DNA from: Perkinsus olseni
Taxonomy: Eukaryota; Perkinsozoa; Perkinsida; Perkinsidae
Assembly: GCA_013115135.1 (NCBI GenBank)
Contig: JABANP010000005.1
Coordinates: 372,001 to 436,000, forward strand
Direction of reading: 5' to 3'
DNA length: 64,000 bases
A program made the translations under genes and the position numbers. Positions 1 to 10,122 of the stretch are shown here, one piece after another. Position 1 is the first letter of the stretch. Every line of letters starts with the position of its first letter. Under the pieces are notes generated by a model that saw only the letters and a program-made list of their open reading frames with translations, ran no database searches and had not been told where the DNA came from.

Positions 1-1078
1 AGGATCTATCATAGTACAATCATTGAGAGGTAACGCGTTCACTTGGCTCAAGGACTAGGCCTTCTACTAGACCCCCCTTCCCTCCTTTCATATTACCATG
101 GTGCCAGCCAGTGTCCGCAGTATCGAGTTACCCCACCTAGGGAGGCATTCAAACTGGATGCTCGCTAATTCACCAGATTGGGCGAGAGACCTTCGCCAAA
201 TATTCATGGCGGGGAAGCGCGATTCGCGAGGAGACGAGTGCGGAGGGACATCAGTACCCATCCTACAGGGGAGGAAAAGGCTGTCATGAACATCAGACTT
301 CCCACGGCCAAGGTCGTCGCAGCATGCTCAATGCCATGTCGCATCCCTTTGGAGGACACCCTCGGTTCCCGATGGCTCGGATGAAAACTATGGAGCACCC
401 AGGCGTATCAAACTCGAAACCTTTTTTGAACTGTTACTCAGATATGAGATGAGTGAACCGCCTCCTTCCAGAAACGGGCTGCCTCGAGCAAGCCCAATAG
501 GATGATTATTCAATAACATCATAGCTGAGATCAATAGGAGAGCAACAGAGGAACTTACTACTTAGTACAGGACCATACCACCATCATTGTACAGCCAAGG
601 GCTTGCTTCAACGGGTACACCAGATTGCCTTAAAATGGTATAGAGTCCGCAGATAGCTCCTGCAACGGCCGTAGCAATGCGATGATGACTCAGACAGTAT
701 TCCAAACAAGTCTACTATGTGTTGACTGTGAAGGGGCGACGCCCTGGCTTACGATGATGAGCCTTTACGAGCGTCGGAGACCGGCTGCTGTCCTGTATCC
801 TGGCACGGCCAGCCGCCGGCCTCGACCTCTTAGTGTGGATGAGGTGTCAAATCAGAGATATTGAAATGATATCGAAGGAACCGAAGAAATCCTGTACAGT
901 GCATCAACGAGTCAGCACTGTTGTTGGCAATATTTCGGAAAATACGATAAATAATGGTGCATTGAAGTTTTACTACATTTCTACGGGGAATATGATAATG
1001 AATAATACTCCCTAGGATGCTCAGTACGTACTACTAACACTCGTCAGAATGCCGGCTGCTGAATCGAGCTGCGCTTGG
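1..1078. other. Left-edge intergenic stretch
   Basis: Only short open frames with no splice-consistent structure are seen. An 11-nt match to the 3' end of the perkinsid spliced leader (CTTGGCTCAAG) lies at about 41-51. I see nothing else supportable. Confidence 0.4.
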
Positions 1079-1900
1079 TTACATACGATTCCAGGCACAG
1101 CTGGACGCCAGCTCGAGTGAGAGTTCTCGGCCTCGGCTCGAGGGCGAGGTGTAGGGCATCGCCATGATTCGTGAGACATTTTGAGGCGCGCGAAAATGAC
1201 GACGACGCCGGTTGGTGAACTCGGAAGCCACAGGCACATCAGGAACGTAGTTGAAGGCTCTGTTGTGTTCCTGAGAACATCTGCTGTCACTGGTAGAGAA
1301 CGATGGCAACACCTTCAGCACGCTACATTCCAGTATTTTCTGTGGGAAACTGTTTCCACTGTATTATAGAAAGTTATAGTGTTTTTATATATTGCAGAGC
1401 TGAATAATACCCACTGCTTGGACTTCGACAGTATACGTCATAACGTAGATGCTAATAAGCGATGAGAAACTTGCAAACGTACCAACGCCGCTTCAACGGA
1501 CTAAGGCAGATCTAGTAGCTCGCCAGAGAGGCGCAATAGTATTCGATGAATAATCATTCCTATGACAACGAGAGAGGAAACTCCAATGAAAGGTGAAGAG
1601 ACAGGGAGCCCCTGTCTGACTCGTAGTAGTACCTTGAAGCTCTCCACGTACCGGACATGGGCTAGTTCGCCCTCTCCACCAGGCACTTCGTCAGCAAAAC
1701 AGATAGAGTGTGTTTTCGCCCTCATCCGCTTGGCATCATCATCCTCCTCCGAAAACGCTGACAAAGACGCAGATGCACTGGGCACTCAACCGGGCGGCTG
1801 CTGCATCAGAGCGCTCACATGTGTCGCAAGTACTGCCGCTCTGTGTCCTGTCCGCTCTGCCCGACGGTTGCAGCGTTGGCGCCATTACCGAGAGCATCAT
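1079..1900 (-). CDS. Small FADE-motif protein, paralog D
   Basis: Three exons on the minus strand: 1900-1819, 1757-1633 and 1270-1079, giving about 132 aa. The first intron is phase 1 and the second phase 0, exactly as in the three paralogs to the right. The central exon carries HSICFADEVPG followed by an L..V..VESFK ending, with the donor directly after the lysine codon. The last exon begins EHNRAFNYVPD, which aligns with the matching exon of the 5952-6726 paralog (DLNRTLSFEPRD). The H-S-I-x-F core resembles loose RVxF motifs that dock protein phosphatase 1; that link is inference. No signal peptide or membrane segment is evident. The 362-nt second intron is unusually long and could hide another exon. 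An alternative reads through the second donor into a short hydrophobic tail. Confidence 0.55.
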
Positions 1901-2278
1901 TATATAAGATTGTAAAATAGCTTCAAACGACCCCGGTCCCGTTCCAGTCTATGAACCAAAGTGCTTTTAAGGACAGATCAACCAACAGGCGCAAGACCGT
2001 CACACATACAAGCAGCTGTTTCTGTGCGGTGCAGCTGTTAGTTGTATTATGTTAATCGCAAGGCAAGAGAGCACTGATGAGCTTCTAACGGGCTACGCCT
2101 CTAGAATGCCTTGTGAATACATCGGACTATGATTATCAGAGTCAAAAAATATGCCCAACAACAAACCGTGACGTTTTAACTCGAGCGAATACGTCACCAT
2201 ACAGTAAGGGGAAGACAATCTCAAGGACTATCGTCATCAGTGGCAGTGTCAAAGCAATACTATAAATGATTATGGTGA

Positions 2279-3022
2279 CTACAGGCAAACATAAAATTTG
2301 ATACTGGTTGGATTCGACTCCGAATCAACGAGAGCACTCGTACGAGGCACTTGATCGTTAGACGACACCGCAGTGTCTCTGAGCCTCCCGTCACCCTCTG
2401 GATGCATCTCGCTGTTCACCCGATTGTGGGCCTGAATATGAGCTTCCTGGAGGGTATAAGAGATGTACTAAGACTTTATCACACACGTCAAGGGTGATTA
2501 ATTGGAATCGGATAGGTACAAGATGCAATTTCTATCGGTTGTCTCACACGCTGTCATGACGGTTTCCCACTAGAATTCAATTCATCAATCTAGTCAACCT
2601 ACAGCTCCTCCTTGGCGCTAGTGCACATACATATAAAATGAGCTGATCTCGTGTAAGTGTTGAACAGGTCTACCCCTGGCAGCTCACTGACCTACTTTAA
2701 AGCTCTCAACATTAACAGTGCAAACCAGAGGCTCTTGATTCGCCCCAGGGGCCTCGTCTGCGAAACACAAGGAATGGTTCTTCGATTTCGATGTTATAGG
2801 ACAGCCTGTACATAAAAATGATAGGCAGTGGCGACAACTTCGTACGCCCCTACCAAACCTGTCCCTTCGTAATCCACCGACAGCCTCTCCACACTCAGCC
2901 TTCGCCGCTGCCCCGACAGAAGAAGCCGATGAACGGTATTTCTCATCCGACACCGAGCTCTGGGCATTGCTGTCATCTTGCTCCGCTACGTCGGCCTCTT
3001 CCTTGGTGGGAGCCGCGGCCAT
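2279..3022 (-). CDS. Small FADE-motif protein, paralog C
   Basis: Exons 3022-2854, 2805-2696 and 2446-2279 give about 148 aa. Intron phases (1 then 0) and the exon-end lysine match the other three copies. The N-terminal exon is acidic and low in complexity (TKEEADVAEQDD..). The central exon has NHSLCFADEAPG and ends VNVESFK. The C-terminal exon is polar and the least certain part. The start methionine opens the longest in-frame stretch, MAAAPTKEEADV. Function unknown; the family is defined only by this array. Confidence 0.55.
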
Positions 3023-3589
3023 TGACAGAGACGGAGAGCAGCAGGAAGGCTACATAGAAGACTTTCGACCCGTCGAGTAACACAACACGGAAGCGGTGGG
3101 TGACGGTAACCAGCGGCGTCGCAACCTGCGCGTTAGCCATTGTTAGCCTCTGCCTCAACTCGACAAACCAAGTGTTGCTATCAACAGCTTGTGGTTGAGA
3201 CCAGCAGCACTAGCGACAAGAGCAGCATTATTAATATGAGGAACTTTGAGTAGCATTTCGGGTCTATTACGTATGAGTTCGGAATTCTACTCAACTAAAT
3301 GAGAGAGAAGACGAAGAAGATAAGAACGACAAAGAATAACACTAATAATAGACGGGCCACTACGTGTCGGCGTTGACCAGTTGTGACGGCCGTTTCAAAT
3401 GCATGGTGCAGATATAATTTGAATATTACGAGCACAGGTCGCTTGACTCTGACCCGGCTCAGCGCGCTCACTCGTCAGTGAAACGCGATGGTCTTAGTGA
3501 ATATGAAAGCTCATACTAGAGCGTTACGAACAGTATTATTTACTAATCCTTGTGATAAGGTCACACTTAATGACGCTGATTAAATACAT

Positions 3590-4336
3590 TTAATTTAGAG
3601 CAGATTTCGGGATCTTGCTCGGCCGGGAGTCCATCGTCCCACTGAAGCAGTCCAAGAGGAGGCCCAATGCAGTGAGGCAGGTTGATCCGCAGGACGGATC
3701 AATATACTTCTGCGGACGATAAGTACTGGCGTAGGTGAAGTCCTGAGGGAACAACGGTTCTTAGCACACAAACCTAGCACCGGAGAACGTACACGCAAAA
3801 GTCAAACTCGTGATAGCAAAAAGCTGTAGTGTTGTGAACTATGCATAAAGACAGTTGTAGATCGTTATCGAGAGGTTGTGGAGTTCAAAGGGAAGGCTTG
3901 CGAGTAGCATGACTCTGGGATTTCTCAACACTAATGGAAAAGGACGCAGTGTTGATCTAGTGCGAGTTATCCTGTTCGCTTCATTACAAGAACGTACTCA
4001 CCTTCACACTGGGCACCATGTGCACGCTCTCAAGGGGGAGCGTCGAGCCAGGACATTCATCGGGAAACCTCACGTGTCTCCCAGTATCGCAATCCTGGAA
4101 CGAACCTGCCACCAACAGTCTTCTCGCTTGCCTTGGTATTAAGACAAAGCCCAAGACGCACACTCACCTTCATCCGATGGATCGTCGAAGAAGAGGCTAT
4201 CAAGCGTTGATGCCGACCCCAAGCTGCGGTACTCGACACTTCCTTCATCAACGAGATTGTCATCCACAGAGTGTTTGAGTATTCCAACCGATGGACATGT
4301 CTTTTCCAATTTGCGGTTGACAAGCGGATCTTTCAT
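3590..4336 (-). CDS. Small FADE-motif protein, paralog B (RHVRF variant)
   Basis: Exons 4336-4168, 4105-4002 and 3742-3590 give about 141 aa. The first exon is Ser/Asp-rich (SASTLDSLFFDDPSDE). The central exon reads GRHVRFPDECPG and ends in K before a gtgagt donor. Here the core is a textbook-looking RVxF-type sequence (H-V-R-F), while the other copies have H-S-[IL]-x-F. The C-terminal exon starts DFTYASTYRPQ and contains a short hydrophobic stretch LTALGLLLDCF, echoed by the 5952-6726 paralog (LGGFKEFLHLLF). Another in-frame start at 4390 is possible. Confidence 0.55.
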
Positions 4337-5951
4337 TATGGTAAGATACAAACAAGCTACACGGACACCCCCTGATAGGACGTGCCACAACCACCGGAGC
4401 CCCTAAATATCACAAAACGCCCCTTTCGAATAGCTGGTCAGTCTCGGAAGGGTTTAGAGCTCCCAAAGGAGGACTATCACGGAAACCATCGCCGAAGTCC
4501 CAGTAGGACTTCTAGGACTGTCCTAGCACTGAAGGGCGAAAACCATCATCCCTATTAAATTACTTAGTGTAACACGAAGCATCCCCGCCCACACACAACT
4601 ACACGCAGCTGCAGCGCTAAATACCCATCTGACTCGCACTCTTGCTCTTAACTCAACAACTTAATCTTCGATCCGACATCGACGTGGTTAAGAGATCAGA
4701 TGAAAGATAGCTCGAAACCGGCAAATACACCGTGCGGAACGGGCGTACCACTCAGAAACGACAAGTAAAACGAACAAGTATGACAACAACAATAAGATGG
4801 GGGCAGTAGGGCAGCGACAGAAGGACCAGGAGCAAGCTTAGACAACCATCGCTCACTGAAAGCTCGACTGCTGTGAAAGGAACAACACACAATCAGGAAT
4901 GGGACAAGTCAGTCACCACCGTGGAGAAGAACCAGACAATATGTTGAAACTGCCCCCGAGGAAGATTCATATCCCTCAGATCGGGGATAAGTATTAAGAC
5001 CACTAACGGTACTCACTTACATACGACCGGATTGAAGATTACTATTATGACTATGAATAGTTTGCGAAGCGCGCTCTAACGAGCTGTACGCTTGTGGCTC
5101 GTCTAACGATAATACACTAAGGCATATCACAATAATTGGGTGTATTGTTATGAAAGGAGACGGGAGAGCGACGCTCCACACGGAGACTACATCAACCGTA
5201 ACAAGAAAAACAAGAAAACTTTTTTGGTATGATTATGATCATTAGTACACAATGCAATGAAATATTGCATTGAACACGTTGTTGCAAATAGTTTGCAACA
5301 TCCATGCTCCCCATAAATACATGTGCAACCGTCAAGAGCATAAAACTAGGGTGTAAATACGTCGAGGGAAAACCGAAAAGAACTCGAAGGAAGAAGACAG
5401 TATTATGTTTACTGCCTTCCTCCATACAGAAACAGACAGTACAGTTACTGTTACTCGGACAAGTTCAGAGACAGGCTTAGCCGGATGTAACATACACGGT
5501 TATGAATGCAACGTGTCTAACGGCACAGCGGACCACCGGACACAAGTGACTAGCATTGCCCACTGTTACCAAAAGCACGCTGCATCGAAGCCGCCACGAG
5601 GGAATGAGAACCACTTAATCCGAGCGGCAAGAGAACCAAAGAAATTGGTCTCGTCCAGCAGAGGCAAGTTCAGTGGTATTATCATCAATAAACCATATTT
5701 CACAACATCACAGGATGTGAGATGTACTCACTACCCTGTCCAACAAAGATGAATCACTACCATGACGGTAGTTTGGTGCAACAAGTTCAACCATACTGAA
5801 AATGGCGCACTTCATGGTACACAAACAGCGACAACACCCAGTAAACGTCTTGATGGTAGGTAATAGTTAAATAAAGGGGAGCAAACATCGTAAAGCAGCT
5901 GAGAAAAGTTTTCTCAGTTATGCGTGAATGTCCACCGAATGGACTACGTCT
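4337..5951. other. Intergenic stretch between paralogs A and B
   Basis: Short frames only. A 19-nt inverted repeat, CTGAGAAAA-G-TTTTCTCAG, sits at about 5901-5919, some 35 nt beyond the stop codon of paralog A. An AT-richer part near 5000-5400 shows no coding pattern I can support. Confidence 0.4.
5901..5919. repeat. Inverted repeat, possible 3'-end hairpin
   Basis: Nine-base arms around a single G: CTGAGAAAA / TTTTCTCAG. A near copy (CTGAGAAAAGTTTTCTCGG) lies at about 17673-17691, again just after an open frame ends. It could form a 3'-UTR hairpin or be a repeat remnant. Confidence 0.5.
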
Positions 5952-6726
5952 TCATAAAAAATGCGGTGTGTTGACGGACTCAACTGACATATAGTACGAC
6001 TCGGACCGCAAAGCCGCATAATCTTCCTCCATTGGATCACTCGCCGAGAATAGAAGGTGTAAGAACTCCTTGAAACCACCGAGGCAACTCTGCTTCTTCT
6101 GGGGAAATTCCGTGTCACGGGGCTCGAAGCTGAGAGTGCGATTCAAATCCTGAAACAAGTGAGAGTGGACAGAGGCACAGAGCTGCTAGACCCACCTTGT
6201 AACACTCGACGGGAATCACCGTCTCCAGGGATTGAGGGCTCCCATGGTTGTCGGGAATCTCGTCAGCGAAAGATATCGAGTGGTCTTTTGAATGAGCAAT
6301 GATTTCGTTACCTGAGTGACGAATCGGACTTAGATACGAACGCTCCAGCTTGCCAAGCTAGAAGATGTGCGTGCGAAGAAGTGTTCACCCATAACAAGTC
6401 AGCATACATTAACTCTCATCGGGACACAACCAAACATGAAATTTGAACCTCACGAAGCATATCTAGTCGTTACCAGCCGGAATCTTACCGTTTCTATCCG
6501 CACGCACCGAGCGAGGCGAGCTAAGCGAATCCACAGTATCCATTGATGACTCTCTAGAAGCCAATATAGAACGAGGGGAGGAAGATGAGATGGTGGACAA
6601 CGAATCGGGCGATCTGTCCATGGTTGTTGTTAGGGAATTTGAGGATTTCTTATCAATAGCTGGAACTGAGAGCAAACCTCGTCGCGAACATACTCGAAGA
6701 CAACCGGCATAATAGATCGCAGGCAT
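5952..6726 (-). CDS. Small FADE-motif protein, paralog A
   Basis: Exons 6726-6489, 6311-6196 and 6149-5952 give about 183 aa. The first exon ends in a Ser/Pro/Asp-rich segment (SPDSLSTISSSSPRSI), a likely phosphorylation-prone linker. The middle exon contains KDHSISFADEIPD and ends VECYK before a gtgggt donor. The last exon runs DLNRTLSFEPRD to the stop and has a short hydrophobic stretch (FKEFLHLLF). Intron phases 1 and 0 match the other copies; introns are 177 and 46 nt. The start at 6726 is the first in-frame ATG but an upstream exon cannot be excluded. Biochemical role unknown. Confidence 0.6.
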
Positions 6727-7415
6727 CCATGAGCAGCAGGATATCTTTTCCTTTGTGCTACTACAAAACTTTTTCGGGCGCGCGCTACTTCCACCGCTGC
6801 CCGAGGAACTCCGACAAAGAGTGGGATGACAACAGTACTCATTTCCTGTGGGCTATAATCATCGGTATTCCTCGTCGTCGCCTTACCGCTTTGTACTCTG
6901 TGACCGCTAGAGTAACATCGTTCAAGCGAGGACATAACTTCTTTCCGCTTCACACGTGATGTGCACGTCACACAATGCAGCCAGTGATGACACAACGCAA
7001 TATTGCTGCGTCTCGGATTATCTTTCTGGATGTGTTAACGCTGGTGATTTAATTCGCAATACCTGTTGGTGAAAGCGGGGCATTGGGAAGAATGGTCTGT
7101 ACAGGTATAGTGTGCGGATAGTCCCGGGCCTGCGATATTGCTCGCCATCTATTTGTCTGTCGTGGCGTCGTTCCGCAAACTACGGAAACATGACAAGCTG
7201 CCGATTAGTAGCCGGCACGTAATAGCATCACCCGATAATAATCGGGTAATCGGCGATTAGCAATGCAATACTCTTCGCTCTAACGGGCGGACAATAAGAT
7301 ACTAGTTGAACGACCCCGCTGGGCGCGGGGACGCTGTCTGTCTGCTGTCTGCGAAATGCCCATGTGATGAATCATCACTGATGATTACCCTCGCAGTCCG
7401 CCTACACCCATCCCA
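6727..7415. other. Intergenic stretch with small hairpins
   Basis: This divergent spacer separates the minus-strand array from the plus-strand gene at 7416, so promoters for both directions probably lie here. Two perfect short stems are visible: ACCCGAT-AATA-ATCGGGT near 7231 and CCCCGC-TGGGC-GCGGGG near 7317. No gene seen. Confidence 0.4.
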
Positions 7416-7802
7416 ATGCTAAGATTGAATTCACGGCACTTTCGGTCGTCCCGCCCCTCTCACCTTACCGTCTCCAAAGGTCCGACAAGCAAGCAGCTGT
7501 GCGTGGTCAAATCTGAAGGTCTCCCCTTCCTCACTTGGTACGGTATCTGGTACTCCCTCGGTATCGCCATCTGCTACTCAGCCGTATCCAGCCGCCCCGA
7601 GGTCCACAGCGAGGCTATCAGATTGTTGAAGGTGGCGAAATTGGATCGGATCATCGACCTTGACCAACTCGACCCGGACGTTGGTAAATGGACCGTCATC
7701 CTAGCGTTGAATAATATTTTGGAAATAGCCCGGGCGCCTTTCGTAGTGGCATCATACGCGTGGTGGAAGAGGGCGATTCTGGCGCGTGCTCTCAGAACGT
7801 GA
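7416..7802 (+). CDS. DUF1279 (FAM210)-like mitochondrial membrane protein
   Basis: Intronless frame of 128 aa. The N-terminus (MLRLNSRHFRSSRPSHLT) is Arg/Ser-rich without acids, as in mitochondrial presequences. A hydrophobic segment follows (FLTWYGIWYSLGIAICYSAV, about residues 39-58). The C-terminal part has a second, weaker hydrophobic region (WTVILALNNILEIARAPFVV) and a basic end. This layout resembles DUF1279 proteins such as human FAM210A/B, small inner-membrane proteins of mitochondria. The resemblance is by pattern only; a generic single-pass mitochondrial protein is the alternative. Confidence 0.5.
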   Translation: MLRLNSRHFRSSRPSHLTVSKGPTSKQLCVVKSEGLPFLTWYGIWYSLGIAICYSAVSSRPEVHSEAIRLLKVAKLDRIIDLDQLDPDVGKWTVILALNNILEIARAPFVVASYAWWKRAILARALRT

Positions 7803-8558
7803 ATATGTACGCTGAGTTCCTGTAAAGCTGTCCCAGTAGGACACTTCGGCTCGTTCTTTTTTTCTGACACCTCTAGCTTCTGTATCATTGCTTCTACGTT
7901 TGGTGAGTTGAACATCTATTGCTCACTCTTACGTCAACCATTCTCCAGCATTGCATGAACGAGAACAAAGCAGTTATCGGCACTCTCTGCTCCTGTTGTG
8001 GTGTTAATCTTACGACGGTTGTGGACGGTCTGAAGCGGCTTTCAGTGGTGTTTTTCGAGAATGGCAGTGTCTCCGGGTAAACCTGCAGTCCCCACCTTGT
8101 CCGCGGAATTGACGCCTGTTAAAGAGGCAGCGATCTTCGAAGAGTTGTGCAAGCGGGAGGCTAGATTTAGGGCAACCAGTACAGGCTTCACGGTGAGTCG
8201 AGTCCGGGAATTTCTCTGAGCTCTAGCCGTAGAAGTCACTCGGAACGCGGCAGTCGGTATCCTTAGGTCAACCCGGTAGCAAGGAGCGCTCGAGGATACG
8301 GTTTTCAAAACTTAGCTCTTCCCACCGAGAAGCCGTTGGTAACGGGATGGTAACGTGAGTGTGTTGACAATATGCGTGCAAGGTTACTAAGCCGTTCACA
8401 GCAAGGGAGTTTACTGGGAAACAAAGTGAATGCTATGAGATAGCACAGGTACTAGGTGTGGTGGCAACTCTAGAGCTATTAGTGTCGAGCGTCACCGACT
8501 GAGTAGACCAGGAGCTTTTATTTGAGCTGCTGTATACATTCGGAATAGCTCCAGCACA
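7803..8558. other. Intergenic stretch
   Basis: Short overlapping frames on both strands; none has splice signals or recognisable protein patterns. It probably holds the 3' end of the previous gene and the promoter of the next. Confidence 0.4.
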
Positions 8559-9405
8559 ATGACGCAGGCACGGAAGCGGCTCGGGAGGTATCTTCCGGTT
8601 GACTTGAAGGAGTTACCTGAGACTCAAGCTGAGGAGATTGGGTGGATTCAAGGCGTCCACATGCGTATGGTAGAGGAGCAGCGACAGCAGGCCAAGCTAT
8701 CAGCGGATCGCCGACCCAAGTCGGCCCCTATGGTACGCTTAGCCCGGGGACATCCAGAGGAGGTAATGATAGTCGATATGAGATCGCGCACGTTGATGAT
8801 GCACAGTTTGGTTGGTCGTGAAACCCGCCTGGGATAGATACCGGAAATGCCGGCCACGTTGCGACGCTGCGAAGAAGCGAGCGCGGATATCGGAAAGAGG
8901 AGTCAAACGGCAAGGGCGTCGGCGACTACTTCGAACAGGAAGGGTTATTGCCGTCCGCATACTGCAAGAGTTGGGCTGAAAGCGACGGATGCCGGGATAG
9001 AACCCACGCCTGTGGCTCGAGGGCCAACTACTACTACCAGTCCGAGAGGCAATCGAGCAAGTAAGTTCGTCCGACCAAAGACGGCTGTGAGGACTGTGCT
9101 GCAAACAGTGAAGGATGAGGAGCCGGAAGAGAGCTCGAGGTATGCTAATGAGAGCTCGGCAGTCTCACGGTGGCGCAGCTTGGGTAGGCCGAAGAGTGCT
9201 CATCCGACTGGGCATTCCGACAGTTGGACACACTCGAGAAGGGTATCACGAACGAAGCGGTCACAGCAAGGCCAACAGGCTGCTATCAGAGGTAGGCTGT
9301 CGTCAATGTCGGCGTGTAAGTACGACACTTGAAGTACCACAAGCCGGTCGCGTAGCTGAGTCCTGAACTCCTAGTCGTATTGCAGTTGAGGGAATCCTAG
9401 TGTAA
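8559..9405 (+). CDS. Basic RPKSA-motif protein
   Basis: Three exons: 8559-8762, 8838-9291 and 9386-9405, about 225 aa. The first intron spans the only in-frame stop between two frames in the same register; the second is phase 1. The protein is strongly basic and predicted disordered. Its signature is a recurring R-P-K-[ST]-A motif: RRPKSAPMV, VRPKTAVRT and GRPKSAHPT. Such repeated RPxSA motifs are frequent in ciliary and cytoskeletal proteins of protists, but that is only a hint. The helical start LKELPETQAEEIGWIQGVHM may be a short structured segment. No known domain recognised. Confidence 0.55.
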
Positions 9406-10122
9406 GTGTGTGTAGGGAGGCAACTGGCCAGTGATATGTCCGAACGCAGCGTATTGGTACTTCGGCGGCGTAGTTTGTTCGTAGAGCTGCGGGAGAGCCG
9501 GCATGTCTCCTTGGTATCCAGACGCTACGTTTTTCGTACTCGAACTACCTCGTTGAGCGTGGTAAGGCGACTCGGCAACAGCTGTCTCCTTGCAGATATA
9601 CTCGCTAAGGGCGTAGCTAGTGCACTGATGAAGTCCTATGCTCAGTCGAAGTGGAGCCGACCTAAGAAGACCAGCGATGTCGTCCAGTACGCTTGGGAGG
9701 GATCGGCTTTTCCCCTGGGAACCCGTCCAGTTACTAGTCGGCGTCACTCACCATGCTTCTACGGTCAGGTACAGTACCAACTTCTACCTTACCAAGGGCC
9801 ACAGCCCCTTCGTAGTACGCTGAGTTCCCCATGCCTGATGACAGGTTATGCATATTTGATAGTCGCTGATGTGCCGTTGTCTTTATGGATGTTCGTAGTG
9901 TTGTAGTAACCAGTACTTTAATGGGCCTGTGGGGGTGTCAACTTGGATGCGCTATATGGGTGCTTTTCTCGCGCTGAGTAAGTTGTACGAGAGAAGCTAC
10001 GCACGAGCGGCGTAACGCTGCATTCAAGCCGACTCGAGGAAGACTTCTGTCGAACGGCGTGTTGACGCTATATAGTTCATAGGATGAGAGGCTAAATGGT
10101 ATGAACTTCATACCGTTCAACC
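9406..10122 (+). other. Unassigned stretch, possible retroelement remnant
   Basis: A 166-codon frame (9406-9906) and overlapping frames exist but none is convincing. In one frame, about 9740-9823, a segment STNFYLTKGHSPFVV resembles the C-terminal end of retroelement integrases (pattern N..f.lTkg.SPF.v.yG). No reverse transcriptase motif is seen nearby, so this is at best a short decayed fragment. Confidence 0.25.

Noticed and set aside
9406..9906. 166-codon frame as a protein gene
   Set aside because: Other frames over the same bases look equally good or better and no splice structure supports it; kept only as a possible retroelement remnant.
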